Below are positions 1 through 12,429 of a stretch of DNA of 64,000 nt, piece by piece. Positions within the stretch are counted from its first letter, which is position 1. Each line of letters starts with the position of its first letter. The position numbers were made by a program, and so were the translations under genes. Origin of the DNA: Aplectana chamaeleonis (lineage: Eukaryota > Nematoda > Chromadorea > Rhabditida > Cosmocercidae); NCBI GenBank assembly GCA_029168955.1, contig JAPDOI010000365.1, forward strand, positions 620,001-684,000, in the 5' to 3' direction. Under the pieces are notes generated by a model that was given only the letters and a program-made list of their open reading frames with translations, searched no databases and was not told the DNA's origin.

Positions 1-2631
1 TCCAAATGTCAACAGAGACATCCTCGACAAAATCAGAACGAGAGATGCGAGGAGAGCGGTTAATCATCTGGACCCCGTGGTTGCTGAGCTTGACAGTGAG
101 ATCAAAAAGGATTTGGACAGACTTAAAGGCAGTGTTCACGAAGAAAAAGTTTTCCCTTTTTTTGGCTAGAACTTAAGCTTTTGGTCCCTATAAGAAGATT
201 AAGAACGGAAGTGCGACGAAAAACGGCCGGTAAGTGGGTGAAAATCTCGTGGGCCAGCCGACCCATTGGGCCACACCGCCCACGTCCTATAACAGCTCCC
301 CTGAATTTGTGGTTAAATGAGCGGTGGTTTCCGATCAAAAGCCCCGTTCATCCCTTCATTCTCAACGTCTCTCTTTACTCAGGTCGGCTCGCACACATCG
401 GCTGCAAAAAACGGGAGTTACAAGCCTCGGACAACTCGTCCACAATTTTCCCTTCCTGAATTTCGAGGGGCCATAACTCCGTTTCCAGGGGGTCTTGTAC
501 TGTTCCAGGGACATCATTGGAATCAGCATGGGACCATCTTCAAGATAGGCGGAAAAACAGAAAAACGACTTTTATCGTGAACACTGCCTTTAAGAAAGAA
601 GAGTGGGAGAAGTTCACCGGGCAGTTGGATTTTGAGACGGACAGTGCAGCTACTTGGAAGGTTTTACGGAAGCTTTCGGGTAAAAGCTCACCCGCCACCG
701 TCTCCACAATCGAATTCGACAACGGTGTATTCAAATCAGGAAAGGGAGCCGCTTATGCGCTCGAGAAAAGTTTTTTCATCACCATTGCTAAACGAGGTCC
801 GCAGAATAGAGTGACTGTAAGAGAGCTGTGCCGCCTCCCGCTTATGAGCACGGCCGAAGCGTTTACTACGGCGCAAGTTGAGAAGATTATAAAGGAAATA
901 CGGAACTCTAGAGCTATTGGTCCTGATGGGATATGTCCTGCTGTCTTGAAGAAGATACCCACTGACTTACTACCGCTTCTCACTGATGTGATAAACTCCT
1001 CGTTCAGGTCGTGTACTATCCCGCAGAATTGGAAGACGGCAAACGTCGTTCCGCTGCCCAAGCCTGGCAAGCCCCAAGCTTCAGTCAAGGGATATCGGCC
1101 CATTAGCTTGTTGTCTTCCTTTGCTAAAGTAGCTGAAAAGCTGATCGTCAAAGACCTGGCCGAACACAACGAGAGACAGGTGTTTCAGCATGGATTCAGA
1201 AAAATGCATTCCACCACGACAGCTTTGTTAGAAATTACGAGCTATGCAATTGATGGTTTCAACGCCTATAAGCCGGAAAGAACTGTAGCAGTTGCCTTGG
1301 ATCTCACTAAGGCTTTCGACACAGTGAATCCTGGTATCTTATCAAACAACTTACTGGAGTCATCAATCCCGCCATGGCAAAAGCGCTGGATAGCTGCATT
1401 CACTAAGGGAAGACGGGCTAGAGTGATGTTCCAGAATCACGTCTCAAACAGCATTCCGATTGTAGCTGGAGTCCCACAGGGCGGCGTATTGTCGCCTGCT
1501 CTCTTCAGTCTGTACCTCGAAGATATGCCCGCCCCTCCCCAGGATATCAAGGTGGTCGCCTACGCTGACGATATGACTGTCTTGTGTCGTGATCGGGACA
1601 TAAATGTGGCCGCCGCTAAGATTAACGGGTACTTGATCACACTGAAAAGCTTCTTCGACCGCAAAATGCTGAAGATTTCTGCGTCAAAGTCATCGGTATC
1701 CGTACTCACAACGGACCCATCTGAACACAGCGCACATCCGTATGTCGTATAGAATGGAGATCGTTTGCCTGCGGCCCGCTTCCCAAAACTTCTCGGACTC
1801 GTGCTCGATCCATCGCTCAAGTTCCATAAGAACACGGAACAGAAGCAGGCTATCGTGAAAGCGAAGCTTAACGTGCTTAGAGCCCTGGGCGGTACTTCAT
1901 GGGGTATTAGCAAAGAAACCATTATTACAACGTATAAGGCGATTCTCCAGCCTGGACTAGAATACGCCGCACCAGTCTGGCAGCATCTAGTTTCGGAATC
2001 TTCTTGGACTAAGATGCAACCCATACAGAATGCAGCTCTTCGAATCGCCACCGGATGTGCAAGAAGTTCCCCAGTCGATCACTTGCATTCTGAGACCCGC
2101 TTATTACCAGTAAGGGAGCACTGTCAGCTCCAGGCCCAACAATTTTTCATCAACATTGTCAAACAACCGAATCACCCGTCTTGGAGAGTGCTAAACCCCG
2201 TCAGAGAGAGAGGCGTCAGAAAGCCATTCGCCGACGCTCCCAGCAAAGTCAATCTGCAAAGATGGCACGACTCACAGCAAGAACGACTCCGTCTGTTGCG
2301 CGAGGAGCATACTCAGTTCGTACGGTGCCATCTGGAAAAGGCGGCCATTAATCCCATATTGGGGGTAGTGCCGCCCCAAGTCTGCACATCCGAGGCTGAA
2401 CTCGGAAGAAGGGCCAGGTGCACCCTGGCATCGCTGCGCTGTGGTCCTTCTACCATGCTCATGTCCTACGTCAGCAAAATAGACAGCAGCAAATCAGATG
2501 TTTGCCCGGACTGTGGCTGCCTCGGCCATGATATTGCACACCTTTTCAAATGTCCGGAGAGACCCACCACGCTTACCGTAATGGACTTATGGACGAATCC
2601 GTTACTGGTCGCCCAGTTTCTCAACCTATGA
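1..2631 (+). pseudogene. Jockey/I-like non-LTR retrotransposon ORF2 (copy J1), reverse transcriptase
   Basis: This is the linker, reverse transcriptase and C-terminal region of a non-LTR retrotransposon ORF2; the endonuclease lies left of the window. Coding starts in frame at base 2, is interrupted by a MITE at 123-593, and resumes at 594. The RT landmarks are GPDGI (about 925), RPISLLS (about 1097), ALDLTKAFD (about 1296), GVPQGGVLSPALFSLYL (about 1468) and the catalytic YADD at 1561-1572. A single TAG at 1750 replaces a tryptophan codon (the sister copy at 42.7 kb reads WDGNRLP there), and the frame then continues to 2631. The C-terminus has a CCHC-like knuckle (CPDCGCLGHDIAHLFKC). Only one nonsense mutation and one insertion break it, so the copy looks fairly young. 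The clade assignment (jockey/I group) is inferred from motif spacing, not from a tree. Confidence 0.85.
123..593. mobile_element. TTAA-flanked MITE (family M1, copy a) inserted in J1
   Basis: The terminal inverted repeats are AGGCAGTGTTCACGA at the left and its complement TCGTGAACACTGCCT at the right, each bordered by TTAA (123-126 and 590-593). Removing the insert with one TTAA joins the flanking retrotransposon reading frame exactly (codons AGA CTT AAG AAA), so TTAA is the target-site duplication. No transposase is visible in the 467 bp. TTAA duplication is characteristic of the piggyBac superfamily; membership is inferred. Confidence 0.9.
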
Positions 2632-2653
2632 CAAAACCCTCAATGTGGCTGCA

Positions 2654-2669
2654 AAGAAGAAGAAGAAGA
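2654..2669 (+). repeat. (AAG)n 3' tail of J1
   Basis: A short AAG microsatellite follows the J1 stop codon and its short 3' UTR. The same tail, preceded by a similar GGCTGCA context, ends the other J-family copies near 28.0, 44.5 and 21.98 kb (the last on the minus strand), so it marks the family 3' terminus. Confidence 0.75.
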
Positions 2670-3053
2670 CCAGCAACATTGTTGATAACTTCGTCTAAAC
2701 ATGTTAATGATCCTGACGAATATCTAGCGTCATATATGTAGTTTGTAGGTGTTGATTGCGTTCAGTACATTTGAAATGACGTTATAACAGTTCGCGTCGC
2801 GGCTGCGGAGCTGGTATCACTCCGGTAGTTCACCTCATCATCTTCATTCGTTCATCTGTAGTACACTATACCTCCTGTAGTTTCTCGGCAGCTTCATTTT
2901 CTCCCGTAGATCTCCTCTCCCAGCGCCGGAGAATAATTCGAGACGTTTTAAAACGAGTTTTCTCGCGAAAGTTGAGACGATTATAAAATTGCCACCGGCA
3001 CAAATTTCTGACGGTAAACAAAATTGATGATACCCAAATGATAAAGGGAAGGG

Positions 3054-3190
3054 TATAAAAAGAAATTGAGAGCGGTGTGTTTTCATTCACACACCATCTT
3101 TCTCCGGAGGTGAGCGGCTGAAGCTGAACACACTACGGATTAGGAAACAGCCTCACCGGTGATAGAGATAACACGATATTGGGGCCTACT
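3054..3190 (+). promoter_or_regulatory. TATA/initiator/hairpin cassette A
   Basis: TATAAAA is at 3054-3060 and TCATTC at 3083-3088, with 31 bp from the first T of TATA to the initiator A. A stem GGTGTGT...ACACACC overlaps the predicted start. A second imperfect stem, CCGGAGGTGAG...CTCACCGG, lies at about 3104-3159. The arrangement matches five other cassettes in this window. Transcription is inferred. Confidence 0.5.
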
Positions 3191-3358
3191 CATGGAAAAC
3201 TCTGGTAAGAAAAACTACTTCACTTCCGTGAGAATTTTGTGCCGGTGGCAAATTATAATGCTGTCGGAAGTTGATGGTTTTGTGTAGCCTTTCCACGCTT
3301 ATTCTGTATGTCAGAGCATTGCCTGCGCAAAAACATCAAAAAATTAGATACGGTTTTT

Positions 3359-3377
3359 TGCGCGTACGATGCCTTTA
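3359..3377. repeat. Solo right end of an M2-type TTAA MITE
   Basis: GCGCGTACGATGCCTTTAA matches the right terminus of the complete M2 element at 50976-51553. No matching left end is visible nearby, so the copy is truncated. Confidence 0.6.
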
Positions 3378-3839
3378 AGTCAGCAACAAAAATGGAGCTC
3401 TTACTCTGCTCGTTTATTATGTGATATTCTTGTTTCTAGCAGACAACACTTTTCAGGAGCCCTGAATTAAATCTAATGGCAGCATTGGTGATGGACCCGA
3501 CATTTTTTTTTTCGTATTCACTGTGTCAAGCCCGCTGAAAGACTCACCGTTGTTGTTTTGGTGTGGCAGATCGTTGAGACGGTTGCGGCAGCTCAGCCTC
3601 AATGGACCTCGTCAGTAAATCACTGCCATCTACACGACTCATGCCCACTGCAGCATACATGTCGTCCAGTGAAGGAACAGGAAGGCCAGCACCTGAATAT
3701 GAACAAGATCCTAGGCCATTGCTATACCCCACGACAGGCGTGTCGCGGTCGTAGAACACTGCGACGTCGTTGTCGCTGAAGGACAGCCGTCGCTGTCGTT
3801 CAGGGGCAAGAAACACCCGGCACGATACCGGATTCGATC

Positions 3840-3902
3840 TGGTCGCTGTCGCTGACACCCGTCGCGGTGCACTACACTGCGACCGACAGCCGCGACAGCG
3901 AC
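3840..3902. repeat. GC-rich palindrome
   Basis: GGTCGCTGTCGC at the left is mirrored by GCGACAGCGACC at the right, with a related GTCGCTGTCG motif just upstream. The function is unknown. It resembles the GC-rich interiors of other elements in the window. Confidence 0.6.
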
Positions 3903-4154
3903 CAATTACCCAACAGTTTTCAGATTTCGGACATATCAACCGACCCCTCTCCGAGCCAGCGGCCACGAAAGGCGATGCAAAGTGCTCAAGCGACAGCAGA
4001 TTTGTGCCGAGTTAGTCTGATCCCCACATGACTCGTGACAATGGACCGATCCTGTAGCGGTCGCAAACTTTTGGTATGACAATGGAATTCGATTTCCTTA
4101 AATTCGAAATTCCAAGTGTCGTAAGTGTACATCGAAAATTGCATGCATAGACAG

Positions 4155-4690
4155 CACATGTCACGAGAACATTTTTGGAATACATGAACGCTAATCCCCG
4201 TCTGGGTTTGTTGGAAAACATTCGTAAACCAGCGATTCATTATTGCTGAGTTTGGTCAGGACTGGGCTATCCTTAGGTCTTCTCCTTCAAGTGTCGTAAA
4301 CGCACTTCCGAGGCGGTGGTTTGGATGATTTGGTTTGTTTAGCTGTCCCAGCTGGGACCAAACCACTGCCGACATGTAACCAGCGATGAACGATGGTTGA
4401 ACCACGGCTGGTTTCGGAGCTAGCACGTTGAATCAAAGGAGTTCGAGTGGCGGCGCACACAACTAACTTATTATATTTGGTGTGATTGCACACGACATTT
4501 TTCTGCACGCCGGAACATTCCCAGTTCAAACCAAGCCAAACCACTGCCTTGGAGGTGTGGTTACGTGGGACCAAAGCGTAGCCCAGTCCTGACCAAATCT
4601 AGATAAGATGAACCGCTGATTTGCGAGTGTTTTCCAGAAAACCCAGCTGGGACCCCAGATTTAGCGTTCATGAATCCCAGCGCTGAACGT
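4155..4690. repeat. Foldback element with ~100-bp diverged arms
   Basis: The left arm (about 4155-4262) contains GGTCAGGACTGGGCTA. The right arm (about 4578-4690) contains its near complement TAGCCCAGTCCTGACC, and complementarity extends imperfectly across the arms. No coding content is seen. It is probably an old MITE. Confidence 0.6.
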
Positions 4691-5298
4691 TTCCGAAGCC
4701 CTCAAAAGTAATCAAAAAGACTTCTGGGACACGTTGTGTCTCCAAGAGTACCCTGACAAGACCCCAACGATAATAATTTGTTTTTAAACGTTTACACAAG
4801 GTTGAATCTACATACCCTTTTCATTTCCCTTGGAGGCTATGCTCTCTTAACACCAAGGTACCTAACTTACGGAGGTGAGTCAGGTACGTTGGTTTTAAGA
4901 GAAAAACAAAAAAACTGAAAGCAGTCTGAGAAACAATTCCTTGCAGTGTGGCGGTCAACGGATGTACTTATTGTCTGCCCAAAGTCAATTCCGCTTCATA
5001 ACCTGGCGTAGAACTGAAAAAAGTATCGTCACTTTTGCCCAAGAGTCGGCCGCGCGAAGTGATTCTTTTTCTCTTTTACCGACTTCAAAAGGTTTGTGAC
5101 ACTGAGTCAGTTTTCCAGGTTCTTATTTGTCAGAAAAATTAGGTAACGGCACTCATTTAGTCTTATACTCAAAAGAGCTCAATTTTTAGCTTTCGCGAGC
5201 CTAAAAAACATCCCTATTAGCCGTCGTTTACCTCCTCTGTGTGGGACTCGCATAGCACAATCCTCATGTATTATTAATCATGATCAAAGATCATAATA

Positions 5299-5979
5299 GT
5301 GCCAATGAAGCAGCAACGTTGGGTCACCAGGAGTACTTCTGGGTTAGCCTCGCAAGCTTCCAATGCTGAGAACATAGGGGCTTCAGCTGTCAGTCAGGAT
5401 GATTTTCCGGATATTTCCGGGCTGACGGCCATGAACCTCTTGAAAAAGGCATTGGAAGTGAATACCAATCCGTTTGTCCGCGACATTCTCAATTCTCTCG
5501 CGGGGAAAATCCCTGCGGATTTTTCTGAGGCCATTGAGAGCGAGAAGAGGGCTCATAGCATTGTTATAAGCGGCGTCGAAGAGGCTGCACAAGGTCTTTC
5601 TGCACCGGACCGCCAGAAGTACGTGGAGGAGAAGGTGAACGAGATCCGGGGGGTTCTGGACGTCGAGTGTCGATTTTCGGAAGTTTACAGGATGGGGAAA
5701 CCTGATCCTCTACGTCCACGCCTGGTGAAAGTTGTCCTTCCGACAACGTCCCACTGGCGCCGGGCCTTTGCACAAGCTCGTTTGCTCCGTGGTTCTGATT
5801 TTCCCAATGTCTACATACACGAAGGATGACGAAGGAGGAGAGGGATCAGGACTACGAGCTACGTCAGCCGGCAAAAGAGCTAAACAAGGGGAAACTGGTG
5901 CGTGAGCGGGTGGTGTATGGAGAAAAACTCACCCAGGTCTCGATGATTCCACGCAAGGGCTCGGAAAACATCTAAGCCC
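5299..5979 (+). pseudogene. CR1-like retrotransposon ORF1 (element C1)
   Basis: A protein of about 176 residues runs from ATG 5299 to a premature TGA at 5827. The expected C-terminal continuation (MTKEERDQDYELRQ) lies in another frame at 5827-5975, so there is a small indel. The central block has the ORF1 layout known from CR1-like elements: a run of acidic and basic residues, IVISGVEE, a variable linker, EVYRMGKPDPLRPRLVKVVL, then an arginine-rich stretch ending near FPNVYIHEG. The ORF1 at 22.2 kb has the same order. It is presumed to be an RNA-binding chaperone of the retrotransposition complex. It lies directly upstream of an ORF2 remnant. Confidence 0.7.
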
Positions 5980-6109
5980 GCATGTTAGGCCTGCTCTGAC
6001 TTGCAGTTTCATGAATGCGCGCAGTTTGAAAAACAAAATTTTTCATTTACACTACTTTTTGCGTCTAAACAATCCTGATTTTTTGTTTACACTGAAACAT
6101 GGCTTACAG

Positions 6110-8933
6110 AGAATATTCTCGATTCGGAATTGGTAGGGAGCCTTCCTTACTGGGTATATCGCTCTGACCGTCCCACGCGCGTTGGTGGAGGTAAAATGCA
6201 ACCTCTTAGTTGATTCTGTTGAGTTTAGCGCGCCTCTGAAAGCCGACATCCTCTCCTTCAATTTTTTTTCTAGCGGAAAAGTTCCATACTCGTCTCATTA
6301 CTGTTTATCGTCCTCCAAACTCTACGAGATACGACGACGAAGCACTCATTGAAGATCTTCGAGACCTCTCCTCTTTTCGGGAAAGCTGTGTACTTTAGGG
6401 TGATTTCAACTTACGAATTGATTGGACAAACAACTGTGCCCTCAACGCTACATCCAAACCGTTTCTAGACTTTTTTGAAGTAGGTGGCTTCAAACAATAT
6501 GTGTCGCAACCCACTCACCATAACAATGTGCTTGACCTAGTAAAATCTTCACAACCCAACATTTCCAATACCCGTTTATCGCCACCCCTCGGCTCTTCTG
6601 ACCACGCCACCGTTTCCTTTCAGTTGCTGGAGGAAACTCGCGACTCCTATCCAATTCCCCTCCCGGACTTTATGAAAACCGACTTTTGCGCTCTTGACAG
6701 TTTTCTTTCTAGCGTGAATTGGTTTGAAGTTATTGATCAGTACTCTTGCGTAACCGAGGCTTACAAACGTTTTTGTCATGTAATTTATAGTGCTTTGGCA
6801 GTCTTTGTTCCTATGAAGCTTCCGAAATCTCCAGGTCTAGCTTATCCTACTCATATAGGCAACCTTTTTGAACAAAAAGAGCGCTTATTTCGCTGCTTGA
6901 ATGAACCGGTATCTCATCTTCTTTATAAGAAAGTATGTGATGATCTAAGCTGCCACTTAAAAAAGTTTCTTGCGAACTATGAAAAGAGGCTTGCCTCCGG
7001 AGAGCACATGAAGCATATTTATCAGTACTTGCGGGGTATCGGCAGACCAAAAACTTCTCTGCCACCTTTGCTTATTTGCAACGATCTCATTTACTCCACA
7101 GATCAGGAAAAAGATGCTCTAGGAAATTACTTCGCCAGTGTTTTTTCTTCACATGGTTCTATCGAAGTACCACAAATGACTGGTAATTATGCGCGGCCGT
7201 TCAACATTGATATCTACTTCCACCCACATGAAATCTGCACTATATTGAAAGCTCATAAGCCGTCCATGAACGAACCCTATGATGGTATTCCTCCAATTGT
7301 GTATTAAAATTGTCATAAATCGTTATCTGTGCCCCTTGCACATCTGTTCAACCTCTCACTGATGCTTGGAGAGGTTCCACACTTTTGGAAGCAAGCAATA
7401 GTTACAGCCATTCCCAAGATACATGGAGCTAAAGATTTGAGTAATTTTCGACCTATCAGCCTTACTCCCACACCTGTTAAGGTGATGGAGAAAATTATAA
7501 GTAGACAAGTGCTCTCCTGGCTCAATCAGTATTCACTGATCCCTCCTGAGCAACACAGATTCTTACCAGGTGCTTCAACTTCTACTAATTTACTTGATGC
7601 TTTTTATGACTGGAGTCGGTCTATGAACGTCGGTGACTCTGTAGACGTAATTTTCTTCGATTTCTCAAAAGCATTTCATAAGGTCTGCCACAGCAAACTT
7701 TAAAGGCAGTGTTCACGATGATCATCCTCGTTGACTTTCCACCGTAAAATGATAGGGGAGAAGGATCCTAGGCTCCCAGTGCCAAAGGAACGGTAGAAAA
7801 CGAGCCAGGAGCGGCAAAATAACGGCTGCAAACAAGCGTTTTGGTGCCCCAGACACGCCCCGTGCCCCAGATCCGCCCCTTGAAAGGAACAAATGAAGAC
7901 TCAGATTATAGGAATGATCAAGTGAAGAAAGTGCTGATAAGTGAGCTGTTTGCTTCATTGCACTGATAGGTATCATCCTTCTAGCGGCGCTCAAAAATCA
8001 ACGTAAACAAGAGAGGGCCTGTTTTTGCTCAAAAACGCGTCTTTCGTGTCCTTTTTAAGCATGCCTTGCCATATAGGGCACCAGACCTTCCGTAAACCGT
8101 GGATATATCGGAAGTGAAATTTATCGTGAACACTGCCTTTCAGCAAAAATAGAATTTCCTGGAATTCGGGGCAGTCTACTTGAATGGTTGAAATCGTATT
8201 TGGATGATAGGCATATGACTGTGAGGGTGGGTCAAAGCTTCTCCTCAAGGTACCTTTGTACCAGTGGAGTACCCCAGGGAGCAAAGCTATCTCGTATTTT
8301 GTTCTTAATTTATACGATTGAATTGCCTCAGCGTCCGAAAATACATCAGAATATCAAAGTCCAAGCCTATGCCGATGATATCAAAATCTATGCTTCTTAT
8401 GGCGAGATAATAAGGAGGAAGTACTCTCAGCGCTTAGAGCTTCAATTGAAATTATGGTCGAATGGGCCATCAACTGGAGTATTCCGCTCAATCTTGAAAA
8501 ATGTTCAGCTATGCATATTGGGGACCTCGAGTCTCCTGAATTTCACGTGAACGGAGTCACATTTTCTGCGCGCAGCTCTATTAAAGACCTTGGAGTTTGT
8601 CTGAATTCTAACCTTGACTTGTCGGATCACATTGACAAGATAGTTAAAGAAGCATATGCCACACTGTTTAAGATGCTCAGGAATATCAAATGCTCGGATG
8701 TCCAAATTTTGACACGCCTTTACAAGTCCCTAGTAATACCTCATCTTGAATATTGTTCATCTCTGTGGAGCCCGTTTCTTAAAAAGGATATTGTCAGAAT
8801 TGAGAAGGTTCAACACTTTTTCACCCGAGTTTTGTGGTTGAAATGCATAAGTTCCGATCGCAGAACCTTGCCTAGTTATAGTGAACGCCTTAGGCGTTTT
8901 TCCCTTCATTCCTTACAAAAAAAAGACGCATAA
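6110..8933 (+). pseudogene. CR1-like retrotransposon ORF2 (element C1), endonuclease and reverse transcriptase remnant
   Basis: This is a decayed ORF2. An endonuclease fragment (YRSDRPTRVGGG near 6150; GDFNLRIDW near 6400; GSSDHATVSF near 6590) is followed by the linker and RT. The RT is in several frames: FRPISLTP (7449), FFDFSKAFHKV (7651), a SGVPQGAKLS variant of the usual QGGVLSP motif (8260), YADD (8370) and a C-terminal thumb region to 8933. A TTAA MITE (7700-8142) splits the RT palm. Removing the MITE rejoins HSKL with SAKIEFPG in frame, as in the related element at 24.7 kb. Several stops and frameshifts make it inactive. Confidence 0.8.
7700..8142. mobile_element. TTAA-flanked MITE (family M1, copy b) inside C1 RT
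   Basis: The left end is TTAAAGGCAGTGTTCACGAT and the right end ATCGTGAACACTGCCTTTCA (the right TTAA has become TTCA). The interior is closely similar to copy e at 49558-50012 (shared GTTGACTTT, AACGAGCCAGGAGCGGCAAA, GGGCACCAGACCTTCCGTAA), so both are recent copies of one subfamily. No transposase is present. Confidence 0.88.
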
Positions 8934-8975
8934 TTTCGGACCTAATGCTGTGCTTTCGGATTCTAAGACGGCAGG

Positions 8976-9467
8976 TTAAAGGCAGTGTTCACGATAATCC
9001 TCGATTATGAGATTAATCGCTAAATCGATTATTTGGCCCCCTGGTAGAACAAAAATGACGAAGAATCCGAGAAAAACGCATCAGAAGGGCACGAAATCCT
9101 CAAGTATCAGCTCGCCTCTTAAGTATCAATGGAACTGTTCGTTGTGACAAAGAAATCTTTTGTGGACCCGTCTTTTGCACTTCTCCATTCTCTGTTGCTC
9201 CGTTCTTTCCTTCGGGCCCTAACTAATACTGTTTTGCCCAAAAGATTCTTCCATTTTCGACTAGCCCTATTTTTTACCGGTGACAACCACCGTGAACATG
9301 TTCATCCAAATAGACAACTAGTCCAGGCCATAGAATAATGTCACTGAAATAAGACGAATTAGTGCGTTTCTCGCCGTTTCTTCGTGATTTTGGTGACACT
9401 TGGTAGCCAACGCATTGTTTTGAGTGGAAAACTTGGAAACGAGAATCATCGTGAACACTGCCTTTAG
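8976..9467. mobile_element. TTAA-flanked MITE (family M1, copy c)
   Basis: The left end is TTAAAGGCAGTGTTCACGAT at 8976. The right end is ATCGTGAACACTGCCTTTAG, ending at 9467. The interior (TGACAACCACCGTGAACATG, ACTAGTCCA) is the reverse complement of copy d at 40827-41314, so the two were inserted in opposite orientations. It lies just past the 3' end of the C1 coding region. Confidence 0.85.
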
Positions 9468-11827
<2,360 letters not shown>

Positions 11828-11874
11828 GTCAATAGTTGTTGTGTTCGTACTGGGAAAATAAATAGCAGGGTGAC

Positions 11875-12374
11875 TTGGAAGAGGTCAAGCTCAGCCGTGG
11901 TAATCATTCAACCCCAAGTGGCATGGATGCGTTGATGAACCTAGGCGGAAGGCCTACCCAAGCCCCTAAACCATCTGACATGGGGGCCAAGCCACCACAA
12001 CATCTATTGATTGCGGACATCCGCAGCACTCACAACACTAACATGGTCAACAACGCAGTGGAAGTCGACGCGAAACGCGGAACGGTCGCGACTGGAAGAA
12101 ACTCATCACTTGTATTCCCAGACAGGTCGATGATGAACTTCAAGAACAGATGAAGGGTGTATCTGAAACGAAGCGCGGTACTGTACGTTCACTTGTGCAG
12201 ACGACAATCGATGCAGCAGTTGCTGCGATCGATTCCTCGCTGAAGCAGAGTGCACATCAATTGTTCTATACCCAGTCGTTACTTAGGGAAAAGGAGGAGC
12301 AGATTGCTTTGCTGCGATCACAATTGTGTGTTCTTCGCAAGCACTGCTGTCATCATGTACTTCGCCCCAGTTAG
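11875..12374 (+). CDS. LTR element gag-like region
   Basis: Two short frames run through this region, starting just downstream of the left LTR. The first (ATG 11920 or an upstream non-ATG start at 11875, stop 12151) and the second (ATG 12150, overlapping the first stop) are followed by a longer ORF. The second contains a leucine/glutamate-rich stretch (LLREKEEQIALLRSQL) suggesting a short coiled coil. I cannot identify a capsid domain. The assignment rests on position between LTRs and on the first ~40 residues being repeated after the right LTR. Confidence 0.4.
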
Positions 12375-12429
12375 CACCGCTAGTCGAACCAATGAGTCGG
12401 CATGACGATAGCACAGACCTGCCGCGGGC

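Larger units (their letters stand above)
2670..5298. other. Intergenic interval without a recognised gene
   Basis: I see no coding sequence here. The interval holds a TATA/initiator/hairpin cassette (3054-3190), one end of an M2-type MITE (3359-3377), a GC-rich palindrome (3840-3902) and a foldback repeat (4155-4690). The rest is AT-rich and unremarkable. Confidence 0.6.

Noticed and set aside
3054..3200. Spliced-leader or U-snRNA gene downstream of TATA
   Set aside because: None of the spliced-leader, U1, U2, U4, U5 or U6 landmark sequences that I know are present.
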